The notes under the pieces were generated by a model that had not been told where the DNA came from, did no database searches, and was given only the letters and a program-made list of their open reading frames with translations. Source: Candidatus Iainarchaeum sp. (lineage in GTDB: Archaea; Iainarchaeota; Iainarchaeia; Iainarchaeales; SKW153). Taken from it: 44,328 nucleotides of DNA. Where the stretch lies: positions 477,745 to 522,072 of the forward strand of contig JAOAJD010000001.1 of the NCBI GenBank assembly GCA_026414365.1, written 5' to 3'. Both the position numbers and the translations under genes were made by a program. This document shows positions 15,233 through 27,377 of this stretch, one piece after another; position 1 is the first letter of the stretch; the number at the start of each line of letters is the position of its first letter.

Positions 15233-17914
15233 TTAATTTGTAATTAGTTCTAATTCAGCAATATTATCTTCTATAGAGATGGTTTTAAATCCAAGTTTTT
15301 TACCCATGTGCATCATTTTGTAGTTATCTCTTAGGGTTCTTACAATAATTCTTTTTACTCCTTTCTGTTTTGCAATTTGAATTATATATTCTGTTAGTTT
15401 TGTACCTATCCCTTTATTTTGCCATTTATCATCCACAGCAACAGCAAATTCTCCACTTTCTTTGTCGGGATCTAGAATCAATCTTGCGACTCCAATCAAT
15501 TTCTTTTTGCCTTCACTTTTTATTTCAGCAGCTATGGCTATTTCTCTTGAATAATCTATATGGCAATATCTTATTATCATTTCTCTGGTTATTGTTTTAA
15601 TTGGGTGGAAGAATCTAAATCTTTTTGTTTCGTCAGATAAATTGTTAAATAAATCAATCCACGCATTTTCGTCTTCGGGCCTTATAGCTCTAAATAATAT
15701 TCTTTCTCCAGTTTTTGTTAAGACTGTTTTTTGGAGCTCGGAAGGATAAGGCTCTATTATTAAATGAGGGCCAACAGATATTTTATTTTTTATAAATTCT
15801 TTATCTAAAATAATTCTAGCATCCAGCGCTATTACTTTGTCTTCGCTAACTGCAATTGGATTTATATCTACTTCCTTTATTTCTGGAAAATCACTCACAA
15901 GATATGAAAATCTTATTAGAACTTTTTCTAATTCTTCCATTTTTACAGGCTTTATGTTTCTATACCCTTTTTTCATTATCTGATATATTTTGGTTTTTTC
16001 CATTAGTCTTTTCGCAAGAGTTTGATTCAGTGGAGGAAAACCTATGTTCTTATCGTTGAATACCTCTGTACCGATGCCTCCCATACCAAACAAAATAGTC
16101 GTTCCAAATGTTGGGTCTTTGTTAGAGCCTATTATTATCTCATAATCTTTATGTTCTACAAAATTTTGTATTGTGACCCCTTCTATTTTTGCTTTTGGGT
16201 TGTATTTTTTTGCATTTTCAACTGTTTTCTCAAAAGCATACTCTAATTCTTTTTTATCTTTGATATTTAGGAAAACACAACCAGCATCTGTTTTATGAGT
16301 AATATCTGGGCTGTTTATTTTCAAAGCCAATGGAAATTTAAGTTTTTTTACCGCTTTTTCTAGTTCAGATTTGTTTTTGACAATGATTGTATCTACTACT
16401 TGTATACCGTACTCTTTCAGGAATTGTTTCGATTGAAACTCTGTAAGAATATAGTTATCATTTTGTATACACTCTTTTATTATAGAATGCAACTTCTCCT
16501 TGTTTGGTTCTATTTCTGGTACAATATCTTCTGGTGTTTCATAAAGTAATTCAATATTTCTCTTATAAGAGTAAAGATATGCAAAGGTTTGTACTGCATC
16601 TTCTGAGGAAAAATAGTTTGGAATATCATTTTGTTTTAATATTTCTTTCGCTTTTTCTACGCTTTTTTCGCCCATAAAATTAGCTAATATTGGTTTATCT
16701 GTTTTTTTTCTTGTTTCTACTATAACTTTAGCGGTTGCTTCTGCATCAGAAACAGCTTGTGGTGTAAATATAACCAAAATTCCATCTACATTTTCATCTC
16801 TTATACAAGCTTCTATTGCTTTTTCATATCTGTCTTGCATTGCATCGCCTAACACATCTATAGGATTTCCTCTGCTCCAGTAATGTGGTAAATATTTATT
16901 TAATTCTTCTATTGTCTTTTCAGAAAGTTGTGCTAATTTTATTTTGTATTTGTCTACAGCATCAGCAGCCATTACGCCAGGTCCACCAGCATTAGTTATT
17001 ATTGCTAAGTTCTTACCTTTAGGCAGATTAACCATGTCTAAACTTTTTGCACAATCAAACAGATCTTCTATCTCTTCTACTCTTAGTATACCTGCCCTTT
17101 GGAAAGCAGCATCATATATTGAATCTTCACTAGTCATTGCACCTGTGTGTGATTTTGCTGCTTTTGAACCTGATTCGCCTTTACCTGCTTTTAGTACAAT
17201 TATTGGTTTGGCAATAGTAAACCCTCTTGCTGCACTTATAAAATCTTTTGCATCTTTTATTGACTCTATATAAATTATAATACTTTTTGTATGTGGATCT
17301 TCACCAAAAAAATCTATTAAATCTGAAAAATTGACATCCAACATTGTACCAATAGATACAAAATAACTAAAACCAATTTCATTGTAATTAGCCCAATCTA
17401 TTATTGAAGAGCATAATGCACCACTTTGCGAAATGAATGCAATGTTTCCTTCTTTAGGCATATCTATTGCAAAACTAGCATTTAATCTATATCTTGGATT
17501 TATTATTCCTAGACAATTAGGTCCTACTATTCTCATCCCATAAGAATTTGCGATTTCTTTTATCTCTTTTTCTTCTTTTATTCCTTCCTCGCCCATTTCA
17601 GCAAAGCCAGATGAAACAATTACTAATCCCTTTACACCAGCTTCTCCACATTCTTTTACTATTTCTTTTACAGTCTTTGCAGGTGTTGCAATTATCGCTA
17701 AATCTATAGGTTTGTTTATTTCCTTTATTGATTTATAACAAGGTACTCCAAGTACACTATCTCTTTTGTTATTTATTGGATAAATTGAACCATAAAATTC
17801 GGCATTAATAAGATTTTTCATGATAGAATATCCAACCGTACCTTTTGTACTACTAGCACCAATTAAAGCAATACTTTTTGGTTTGAAAATAAATTCTAAC
17901 CCTTTCGTAGACAT
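15233..17914 (-). CDS. ADP-forming acyl-CoA synthetase fused to GNAT acetyltransferase
   Basis: 893 residues in three parts. Residues 1-460 are the alpha-type part: CoA-binding Rossmann domain (SIALIGASSTKGTVGYSIMK) plus flavodoxin-like domains. Residues 475-705 are the beta-type ATP-grasp part. Residues about 735-893 are a GNAT N-acetyltransferase domain with the acetyl-CoA loop QNKGIG at 832-837. The phosphate-carrying histidines of the ADP-forming family are both kept: H256 in KSHTGAM and H540 in ITHKTDAG. It could therefore interconvert acetyl-CoA, ADP and phosphate with acetate and ATP, unlike the enteric Pat proteins of the same layout, which are regulatory acetyltransferases. Either or both activities are possible. 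It has AAGGT before its ATG and apparently its own promoter in the 150-bp gap after S10. Confidence 0.9.
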   Translation of the reverse strand: MSTKGLEFIFKPKSIALIGASSTKGTVGYSIMKNLINAEFYGSIYPINNKRDSVLGVPCYKSIKEINKPIDLAIIATPAKTVKEIVKECGEAGVKGLVIVSSGFAEMGEEGIKEEKEIKEIANSYGMRIVGPNCLGIINPRYRLNASFAIDMPKEGNIAFISQSGALCSSIIDWANYNEIGFSYFVSIGTMLDVNFSDLIDFFGEDPHTKSIIIYIESIKDAKDFISAARGFTIAKPIIVLKAGKGESGSKAAKSHTGAMTSEDSIYDAAFQRAGILRVEEIEDLFDCAKSLDMVNLPKGKNLAIITNAGGPGVMAADAVDKYKIKLAQLSEKTIEELNKYLPHYWSRGNPIDVLGDAMQDRYEKAIEACIRDENVDGILVIFTPQAVSDAEATAKVIVETRKKTDKPILANFMGEKSVEKAKEILKQNDIPNYFSSEDAVQTFAYLYSYKRNIELLYETPEDIVPEIEPNKEKLHSIIKECIQNDNYILTEFQSKQFLKEYGIQVVDTIIVKNKSELEKAVKKLKFPLALKINSPDITHKTDAGCVFLNIKDKKELEYAFEKTVENAKKYNPKAKIEGVTIQNFVEHKDYEIIIGSNKDPTFGTTILFGMGGIGTEVFNDKNIGFPPLNQTLAKRLMEKTKIYQIMKKGYRNIKPVKMEELEKVLIRFSYLVSDFPEIKEVDINPIAVSEDKVIALDARIILDKEFIKNKISVGPHLIIEPYPSELQKTVLTKTGERILFRAIRPEDENAWIDLFNNLSDETKRFRFFHPIKTITREMIIRYCHIDYSREIAIAAEIKSEGKKKLIGVARLILDPDKESGEFAVAVDDKWQNKGIGTKLTEYIIQIAKQKGVKRIIVRTLRDNYKMMHMGKKLGFKTISIEDNIAELELITN

Positions 17915-18065
17915 TTTAATACCTTTTTATTTTTCATTTTTAACTTTAGCTATTCTTACCTCTGCTTCTCTAAGAACTTGATTATTTAGCCATTTTAATT
18001 TCGGAAGATACTATGATTAATTGGCGGGATCTTAAAAAATATAATTATTAAAAAATATAAATTAT

Positions 18066-18374
18066 TTATTCTATTAAGTCTATTTCAACATGTACTGATT
18101 CTGGAAAATCAACTCTCAAAATTCTCCTCAGTGTTCTCTCATCTGCTTCTATATCAATAATTCTCTTATGGACTCTCATTTGCCATTTTTCATAAGTTTC
18201 TGTGCCACCACCGCAAGGGCTTTTTCTGCACGATATAACTAGTTTTCTTGTAGGAAGCGGTATTTTACCAGAATGTTTAACTCCTGTTTTTTCCGCTACA
18301 TCTAGAATTTGTTTGCAAATATCTTCTAATGCTTCATAATTTGTGCTAGATAATTTTATCCTTGCTTTTTGCAT
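18066..18374 (-). CDS. rps10: Ribosomal protein S10 (uS10)
   Basis: Small-subunit head protein. 102 residues from the ATG that follows GGTGAGCC by 6 nt; longer readings from TTG or GTG codons upstream run through this ribosome-binding site and are rejected. Signatures: QKARIKLSSTNYEALEDICK at the start, GKIPLPTRKLVISCRKSPCG in the middle and RRILRVDFPESVHVEIDL at the end. In archaea S10 normally follows the EF-1alpha gene, as here, but an 82-nt gap with a terminator-like hairpin separates them. Confidence 0.96.
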   Translation of the reverse strand: MQKARIKLSSTNYEALEDICKQILDVAEKTGVKHSGKIPLPTRKLVISCRKSPCGGGTETYEKWQMRVHKRIIDIEADERTLRRILRVDFPESVHVEIDLIE

Positions 18375-18426
18375 CTTGTGGCTCACCAAAAATAAATCAA
18401 CAAAAAATTAAAATTAAAAAATTAAT

Positions 18427-18456
18427 AAAAAAGGAAGTAATAAAATCATTACTTCC
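18427..18456 (-). terminator. Hairpin plus T-run after EF-1alpha
   Basis: Immediately after the EF-1alpha stop codon the minus strand reads a perfect 9-bp inverted repeat (GGAAGTAAT, 6-nt loop, ATTACTTCC at 18433-18456) followed directly by six T (18427-18432) and a further T-rich stretch. This is a textbook intrinsic-terminator shape. It lies upstream of S10, so it would end most transcripts before that gene or attenuate them. Confidence 0.65.
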
Positions 18457-19731
18457 CTATTTTTTATCTCTTGGAGTTACAGATAATACAATTCCTGCTG
18501 CAACAGTTTGTCCCATATCTCTGACGGCAAATCTACCGAGCTGTGGGAATTTCTTAAATTCTTCAACAACTACTGGTTTCAATGGGACTATTTTTACTAC
18601 TGCAGCATCGCCTGTCTTTAAAAACTTTGGATTCTCCTCTATCACCTGTCCTGTTTTTGGATCTAACTTTTTTTGTAGTTCTTCAAATCTACAACTTAGT
18701 TGAGCTGTATGAATATGGAACACTGGAGTATATCCTACTGGTATTGCAGTGGGATGATTAAGTACAACTATCTGGGCAATAAATTCTTTTGCCACTGTAG
18801 GTGGATCTTTTGGATGACCTGCAACATCTCCTCTTGCAATTTCGTTCTTGGCTATACCTCTAACGTTAAACCCTATATTATCTCCAGGTCTTGCCTCTGG
18901 TAGTTGTTCATGATGCATTTCTATGGATTTTACTTCACCAACTTTCCCTGGTGGCTCTATTATTATAGAATCATTGGGCTTTAATATACCAGTTTCGACC
19001 CTACCAACAGGTACAGTTCCAACTCCTTTAATATTGTAAACATCTTGGATAGGTATTCTCAAAGGTTTGTCTATAGGTGCTGGTGGAGCAACAAATTCAT
19101 CTAATGCTTCTACCAAAGTAGGACCTTTATACCAAGCCATTTTGTCGCTTTTCTTAACTACATTGTCACCTATCCATGCACTAACTGGTATAAACTTCAC
19201 AGTATCAATCTTATAGCCTATTCCTCCTAACAATTTTTCTACTTCTTTCTTTTTGTTGTTATATTCAGCTTCATTATAACCAACTTCATCCATTTTGTTC
19301 ATTGCAACGAGCAGTTGTTTAATACCCATAACTTGAGCTAAGAAAGCATGTTCTTTTGTTTGTGCTTGAACACCATCTTTTGTTGAGACAACTAAAACAG
19401 CAGCATCAGCTTGGCTTGTTCCTGTGATCATATTTTTTACGAAGTCTCTATGACCAGGAGCATCTATTATAGTAAAATCATTCTTCTTTCCAGAAAATTT
19501 TTTATAAGAAACATCTATAGTTACTCCTCTTTCTCTTTCTTCTTTTAGTGTGTCCATAACATATGCGAACGCAAAAGTAGCTTTACCTTTCGCTTCTGCT
19601 TCTTGTTTTATTTTTCTATAATCTTGTTCACTCAAGGCTCCCGTATCATATAAAAGTCTTCCTACTAATGTTGACTTTCCATGGTCAACATGACCGATGA
19701 AGACAAGATTCAAATGTGGCTTTTGTGCCAT
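18457..19731 (-). CDS. tef1a: Elongation factor 1-alpha (aEF1A)
   Basis: GTPase that delivers aminoacyl-tRNA to the ribosome. 424 residues. G-domain motifs: GHVDHGKST near residue 14, DAPGHRDF, and NKMD. Switch I region has the long eukaryote-like [17 protein letters not shown] form. Domains 2 and 3 follow ([35 protein letters not shown]). The start is the ATG 6 nt after GGAGGTG; the in-frame GTG three codons earlier is part of that strong ribosome-binding site. It has its own promoter region and a terminator-like hairpin after the stop. Confidence 0.97.
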   Translation of the reverse strand: MAQKPHLNLVFIGHVDHGKSTLVGRLLYDTGALSEQDYRKIKQEAEAKGKATFAFAYVMDTLKEERERGVTIDVSYKKFSGKKNDFTIIDAPGHRDFVKNMITGTSQADAAVLVVSTKDGVQAQTKEHAFLAQVMGIKQLLVAMNKMDEVGYNEAEYNNKKKEVEKLLGGIGYKIDTVKFIPVSAWIGDNVVKKSDKMAWYKGPTLVEALDEFVAPPAPIDKPLRIPIQDVYNIKGVGTVPVGRVETGILKPNDSIIIEPPGKVGEVKSIEMHHEQLPEARPGDNIGFNVRGIAKNEIARGDVAGHPKDPPTVAKEFIAQIVVLNHPTAIPVGYTPVFHIHTAQLSCRFEELQKKLDPKTGQVIEENPKFLKTGDAAVVKIVPLKPVVVEEFKKFPQLGRFAVRDMGQTVAAGIVLSVTPRDKK

Positions 19732-19759
19732 TGAATACACCTCCGATACTATATAAATT

Positions 19760-19792
19760 CCTTAAATATTAAGGATTAATATATTATATATT
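19760..19792 (-). promoter_or_regulatory. Putative EF-1alpha promoter with inverted repeat
   Basis: The minus strand has a TATA-like element (TATATAATAT, about 19781-19790). Seven bases downstream is an inverted repeat with 6-bp arms and 3-nt spacer, CCTTAA-N3-TTAAGG (19760-19774). The expected start site falls at its downstream edge. The repeat ends 28 nt before the ATG, so it could be an operator or lie at the extreme 5' end of the mRNA. Confidence 0.45.
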
Positions 19793-19892
19793 TTGCACAA
19801 GATAGTTTTAAAAAAAGATTTATTGACACATTTATGTTCGTTTTTCGATAATTCTATTTTTTTAAAAAGTTTAATTAAAAAAATGTAGTTAA

Positions 19893-22088
19893 TTATTTCT
19901 CTAAGAAATCTTCTGGTTTCTTTGGTTCTGCATCTAATCCTTTTCTTTTTCTAACTTCTGCAATTACTTTTTGTTGCAGTTCTCTTGGCAGAGGCTCATA
20001 ACCAGCATATTCGCCAGTCCATATGGCCCTTCCTTGAGTTGCTCCTCTTATTGCGGCACTAAATCCTATAAGTTCTTTTACGGGAGCTTTGCCAACTATT
20101 ATAGCACTATCTCCTTCTTGTCTCATTTCTATAATTTGTGTTCTCCTTGAACCTAATTCTCTAGAGACTGCTCCCATAAATGCTTCTGGCACATTTATTG
20201 TTAATAGTTGTTTTGGTTCTAATAAAATAGGATTTGCATAAAGCATAGCTGCATAAATACCTTTTGTTACTGTAGGTAACATTTGAGCAGGTCCTCTGTG
20301 AATTGCATCTTCGTGTAAAACAGCATCGTTTAGTTTTACCATCACACCCATACATTTTTCTTTTGCTAAAGGTCCTTCGTTCATTGCATCAATGAAACCT
20401 TGTATCACTAATTCTTTTATTTCATGTAAAGCTTGAATACCTCTTGTCATATCTACCAAAAGACAATTGTTGTGTATGCACCAAACTCTCTTTGCAGTAT
20501 CTTTATCCAAACCACATTCAACCATTTTATCTACTATTTCTTTATCTTTCAGTCTTATTTTACCTTCTAATTTTTCTTCTATCATTTTATCCAAAACATT
20601 TTTTTCAATAGGCTCAACAGTGATATACAATTTATTGTGTTTATTAGGACTTTTACTTTCAACTTCTTTACTTTTAGCAGTTACTGTTTCTTTATACACT
20701 ACTATTGGTGGACTTACTTGAATAGGAACCTTGTGATCATTCTCTATTCTATATTGTACAACTTCTAAATGTAATTCTCCCATACCACTAACTAAGTGCT
20801 CGCCAGTTTCTTGGTTTATAGTTGCTACTACGTTTGGATCTTCTTTAGTTATTTGTTTTATAACTTCTATAAGTTTTGGTAAATCTTTAGTACTTTTGGC
20901 TTCTATGCTTACTGTAATAACTGGTTCAACACTAGTCTTAAAAGATTCGAATGGAAGTATATCTTCAGAAGCAACAGTTTCTCCAGCATAAGCTTCTTTT
21001 AGACCAATAATAGCAGCAATATTACCTGCCGATACTTCTTCAATTGCAACTCTATCTGGACCCATATATATAGCAACTTGCTGAACTGTAACTTCTTTTT
21101 GCATACCAATTGCTTTTACTTTCATACCTTTTCTTATTGTACCAGAATATATTCTACCAGTTGCAATATCTCCAGCATGAGGATCTATGTTAACATCTGT
21201 TATCATCATTGCAAACGGTCCATTTATGTCGCATTCCAGCATTGATTTTCCTGCCTGACTTTCTAGATCACCTTTCCATATAATAGGAATTCTATATTGT
21301 TGTGCTTTTTTTGGGTTTGGTAAATGATTGATAACCATTTCTAATATTGCAACGTGTAAAGGAGCTTTATTACATAACTCTTTCTGTTTTCCTTCTTTAC
21401 AATATAAATAGACATCTTTAAAGGTTATTCCTGTTTTTTTCATCCTCGGTACAGATATAGCCCATTTATGAAAGCCAGACCCAAAAACAACAGAACCTTT
21501 TTCTACATTCACTAGCCATTCTTGCTTGAATTGTTCGGGGGCATTATTTTTTATTAATCTATTTACATCGTTGATAGTTTTTATAAATCTCTCTTGCATT
21601 TGTTGTTCATTAAGTTTTAGTTCATTAACTAACCTATCTACTTTATTTATAAACAAAACTGGTTTAACATATTCTCTTAGTGCTTGTCTTAAAACAGTTT
21701 CTGTTTGTGGCATTACTCCTTCAACAGAATCTACAACTAGTATGACTCCATCTACTGCCCTCATTGCTCTTATTACATCTCCCCCAAAGTCAACATGACC
21801 TGGAGTATCTATTACATTTACTAAATAATCTTGATTTTCGTATTCATGAACTAAAGATATGTTTGATGCATTAATTGTAATTCCTCTTTGTTGTTCTAGC
21901 TCATAAAAATCCATAAAACACATTTTTCCAGCTAATTCTTGACTTATCAAACCTGCAGCTGCTATCAATGAATCTGTCATTGTAGTTTTTCCATGGTCAA
22001 TGTGTGCTACAATTCCTATGTTCCTTATATTATCTTGATTTTTCATTAGTCTTGTTGCTAACTGTACAATGTCTTCTTTTCTTACCAA
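19893..22088 (-). CDS. fusA: Elongation factor 2 (aEF2)
   Basis: Translocation GTPase. 731 residues from TTG at 22088, giving MVRKEDIVQLATRLMKN, which aligns with archaeal EF-2 N-termini; a GTG three codons upstream overlaps the S7 stop (GTGA) and is probably part of the AGGTGAT ribosome-binding site. G motifs: GIVAHIDHGKTT, DTPGHVDFGGD, NKVD. The domain IV tip has LHEDAIHRGPAQ near residue 600, keeping the histidine that is converted to diphthamide. Downstream, T-rich DNA separates it from EF-1alpha. Confidence 0.97.
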   Translation of the reverse strand: MVRKEDIVQLATRLMKNQDNIRNIGIVAHIDHGKTTMTDSLIAAAGLISQELAGKMCFMDFYELEQQRGITINASNISLVHEYENQDYLVNVIDTPGHVDFGGDVIRAMRAVDGVILVVDSVEGVMPQTETVLRQALREYVKPVLFINKVDRLVNELKLNEQQMQERFIKTINDVNRLIKNNAPEQFKQEWLVNVEKGSVVFGSGFHKWAISVPRMKKTGITFKDVYLYCKEGKQKELCNKAPLHVAILEMVINHLPNPKKAQQYRIPIIWKGDLESQAGKSMLECDINGPFAMMITDVNIDPHAGDIATGRIYSGTIRKGMKVKAIGMQKEVTVQQVAIYMGPDRVAIEEVSAGNIAAIIGLKEAYAGETVASEDILPFESFKTSVEPVITVSIEAKSTKDLPKLIEVIKQITKEDPNVVATINQETGEHLVSGMGELHLEVVQYRIENDHKVPIQVSPPIVVYKETVTAKSKEVESKSPNKHNKLYITVEPIEKNVLDKMIEEKLEGKIRLKDKEIVDKMVECGLDKDTAKRVWCIHNNCLLVDMTRGIQALHEIKELVIQGFIDAMNEGPLAKEKCMGVMVKLNDAVLHEDAIHRGPAQMLPTVTKGIYAAMLYANPILLEPKQLLTINVPEAFMGAVSRELGSRRTQIIEMRQEGDSAIIVGKAPVKELIGFSAAIRGATQGRAIWTGEYAGYEPLPRELQQKVIAEVRKRKGLDAEPKKPEDFLEK

Positions 22089-22093
22089 ATTTA

Positions 22094-22708
22094 TCACCTT
22101 GATGCTTTAGCAATTCTCTCAATTTCATCTCTTCTTTTTATGCTATAGCTACTACTTTCTCCTTTTGCAGCATCAATTATTTCATTAGCTAATGCTTCTT
22201 CAACTTTCTTTTTATTATTAAAAGAAGAAGCAAAAGCGGCTAGTGATATATTCTTTAAGGCTTCATCAACCCTCTTCATTGGTGAAACATCAACAGAAAC
22301 AGTATATATTATTCCTCCCCTCTTTATCCTTGTAGTGTCTTCTCTAGGTCCAGAATTTTCAATTGCCTTTACTAACACTTGTATTGGATTTTGTTTTGTT
22401 TTTTGTTCCACTATATCCAAAGCTTTTTCAACAATTTTCATCGCATTTAATTTTTGTCCACATGCTTTTTTGCCTCTAATGAATTTTCCACTCAATTTTT
22501 TCTTACCTTGACCAGATCTCATTATTTTGTTTATTAATCTTTCTACTATGTTAACTTTTGCTTTTTCAAACCTTTTTCTTGTTCTTCTGCCAAAGGTGTG
22601 TGGGACTATTATAGGTTCGAGAGATATATATTCTGCTAAACTATTATCAGTTATTTTAACATCTTTAGTATCCCATTTTCCAAACAATTTTTTCTCTTGT
22701 TGTTGCAT
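22094..22708 (-). CDS. rps7: Ribosomal protein S7 (uS7)
   Basis: Primary rRNA-binding protein that nucleates the small-subunit head. 204 residues, archaeal type. Signatures: IVPHTFGRRTRKRFEKAKVN, VERLINKIMRSGQGKKKLSG, GPREDTTRIKRGGI and the C-terminal SYSIKRRDEIERIAKASR. Thirteen nt after S12. The AAGGTGA at its end supplies the ribosome-binding site of EF-2. Confidence 0.96.
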   Translation of the reverse strand: MQQQEKKLFGKWDTKDVKITDNSLAEYISLEPIIVPHTFGRRTRKRFEKAKVNIVERLINKIMRSGQGKKKLSGKFIRGKKACGQKLNAMKIVEKALDIVEQKTKQNPIQVLVKAIENSGPREDTTRIKRGGIIYTVSVDVSPMKRVDEALKNISLAAFASSFNNKKKVEEALANEIIDAAKGESSSYSIKRRDEIERIAKASR

Positions 22709-22721
22709 ATCTGCACCATTT

Positions 22722-23150
22722 TTATCTTTTCATCTTTTCTATTTTTCCCCTTCTTAACATTTCAAGTGGTTGGTTGTTAACATGTGTTACTTTGTACTTA
22801 ACCCCCCACAAATCTCCATAAGGGCCGCCTTGGGCCCCGCCAATACCTGAAACTATAACTTCATCGTGCTCATCAATAAACTTTATAGCACCATCTTTCG
22901 GGGCCAAAGCAGTTAATTGTTTACCATTCTTAATAAGCTGGACCCTAACACACTTTCTCAATGCAGAGTTGGGTTGTTTTGCCTCAACAGTTCTTTTTTC
23001 TAACACAATACCTCTTGCTTGGGGCGCTCCTTCTAATGGATCGTACTCTTCTTTACTTTTTAACATTCTTTTCTTTAATTTTTTACTTTTCCATCTCCAT
23101 TTTTTTCTCTTTTTTTGTAAAGATGCTGCTGCAAATTCACCTTTTCCCAT
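22722..23150 (-). CDS. rps12: Ribosomal protein S12 (uS12)
   Basis: Decoding-centre protein. 142 residues, standard for archaea. Signatures: [20 protein letters not shown], then [17 protein letters not shown] (the conserved loop touching the decoding site), and [27 protein letters not shown] precedes the ATG. In most archaea NusA lies just upstream; here only 89 nt of AT-rich sequence separate it from L30e, which may hold a terminator and a new promoter. Confidence 0.97.
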   Translation of the reverse strand: MGKGEFAAASLQKKRKKWRWKSKKLKKRMLKSKEEYDPLEGAPQARGIVLEKRTVEAKQPNSALRKCVRVQLIKNGKQLTALAPKDGAIKFIDEHDEVIVSGIGGAQGGPYGDLWGVKYKVTHVNNQPLEMLRRGKIEKMKR

Positions 23151-23239
23151 TTTTTTTCACCTTTTTATAAAAAAAATTTTTCAATGAAAATCAATAAAAT
23201 TAATAAAAAAACATTAAAATAATTTAAATTTTTGAGGAA

Positions 23240-23581
23240 TTATTTTTTCATTGTTACTTTTTCTGTTTTATTTCCTTCCTTTTTTGTAATTTCCATGACT
23301 TTACTTTTGCCTTCATCGATTATTGCCATTGCTGATACTGAAAATGGTTTACCGCACAAAGAACCCAATTTTAAACTATTATCTTCAAATTCATAATAAC
23401 TTTTGTTTGCAGCTTTTGATAATGAAACAAGTTTATCTTTTATTTCTGGGGGAGTATTTTTCGCTATAATAATTAGTTTAGCTTTTCCATTTAAAATACT
23501 TTTCTCTGTTTGTTTTGCTCCGAATAAAACTTTTCCTGTATCGACAGCCCTTCTTATTTCTTTATTAACATCAACAGTCAT
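23240..23581 (-). CDS. rpl30e: Ribosomal protein L30e (eL30)
   Basis: Archaeal/eukaryotic large-subunit protein of the L7Ae/L30e kink-turn-binding fold. 113 residues. DVNKEIRRAVDTGKVLFGAK at residues 4-23, LIIIAKNTPPEIKDKL and the KLGSLCGKPFSVSAMAIID block identify it as L30e rather than L7Ae. The ATG follows GGTGAGTAA. It comes 14 nt after RpoA'', the usual archaeal position. The C-terminal tail is Lys-rich and slightly longer than common. Confidence 0.94.
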   Translation of the reverse strand: MTVDVNKEIRRAVDTGKVLFGAKQTEKSILNGKAKLIIIAKNTPPEIKDKLVSLSKAANKSYYEFEDNSLKLGSLCGKPFSVSAMAIIDEGKSKVMEITKKEGNKTEKVTMKK

Positions 23582-23595
23582 TTACTCACCAAATT

Positions 23596-27356
<3,761 letters not shown>

Positions 27357-27377
27357 CAATAACCCCTTTAACAGTTA

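Noticed and set aside
20161-20355. 64-residue minus-strand frame inside EF-2
   Set aside because: Alternative frame of the conserved EF-2 domain IV region.
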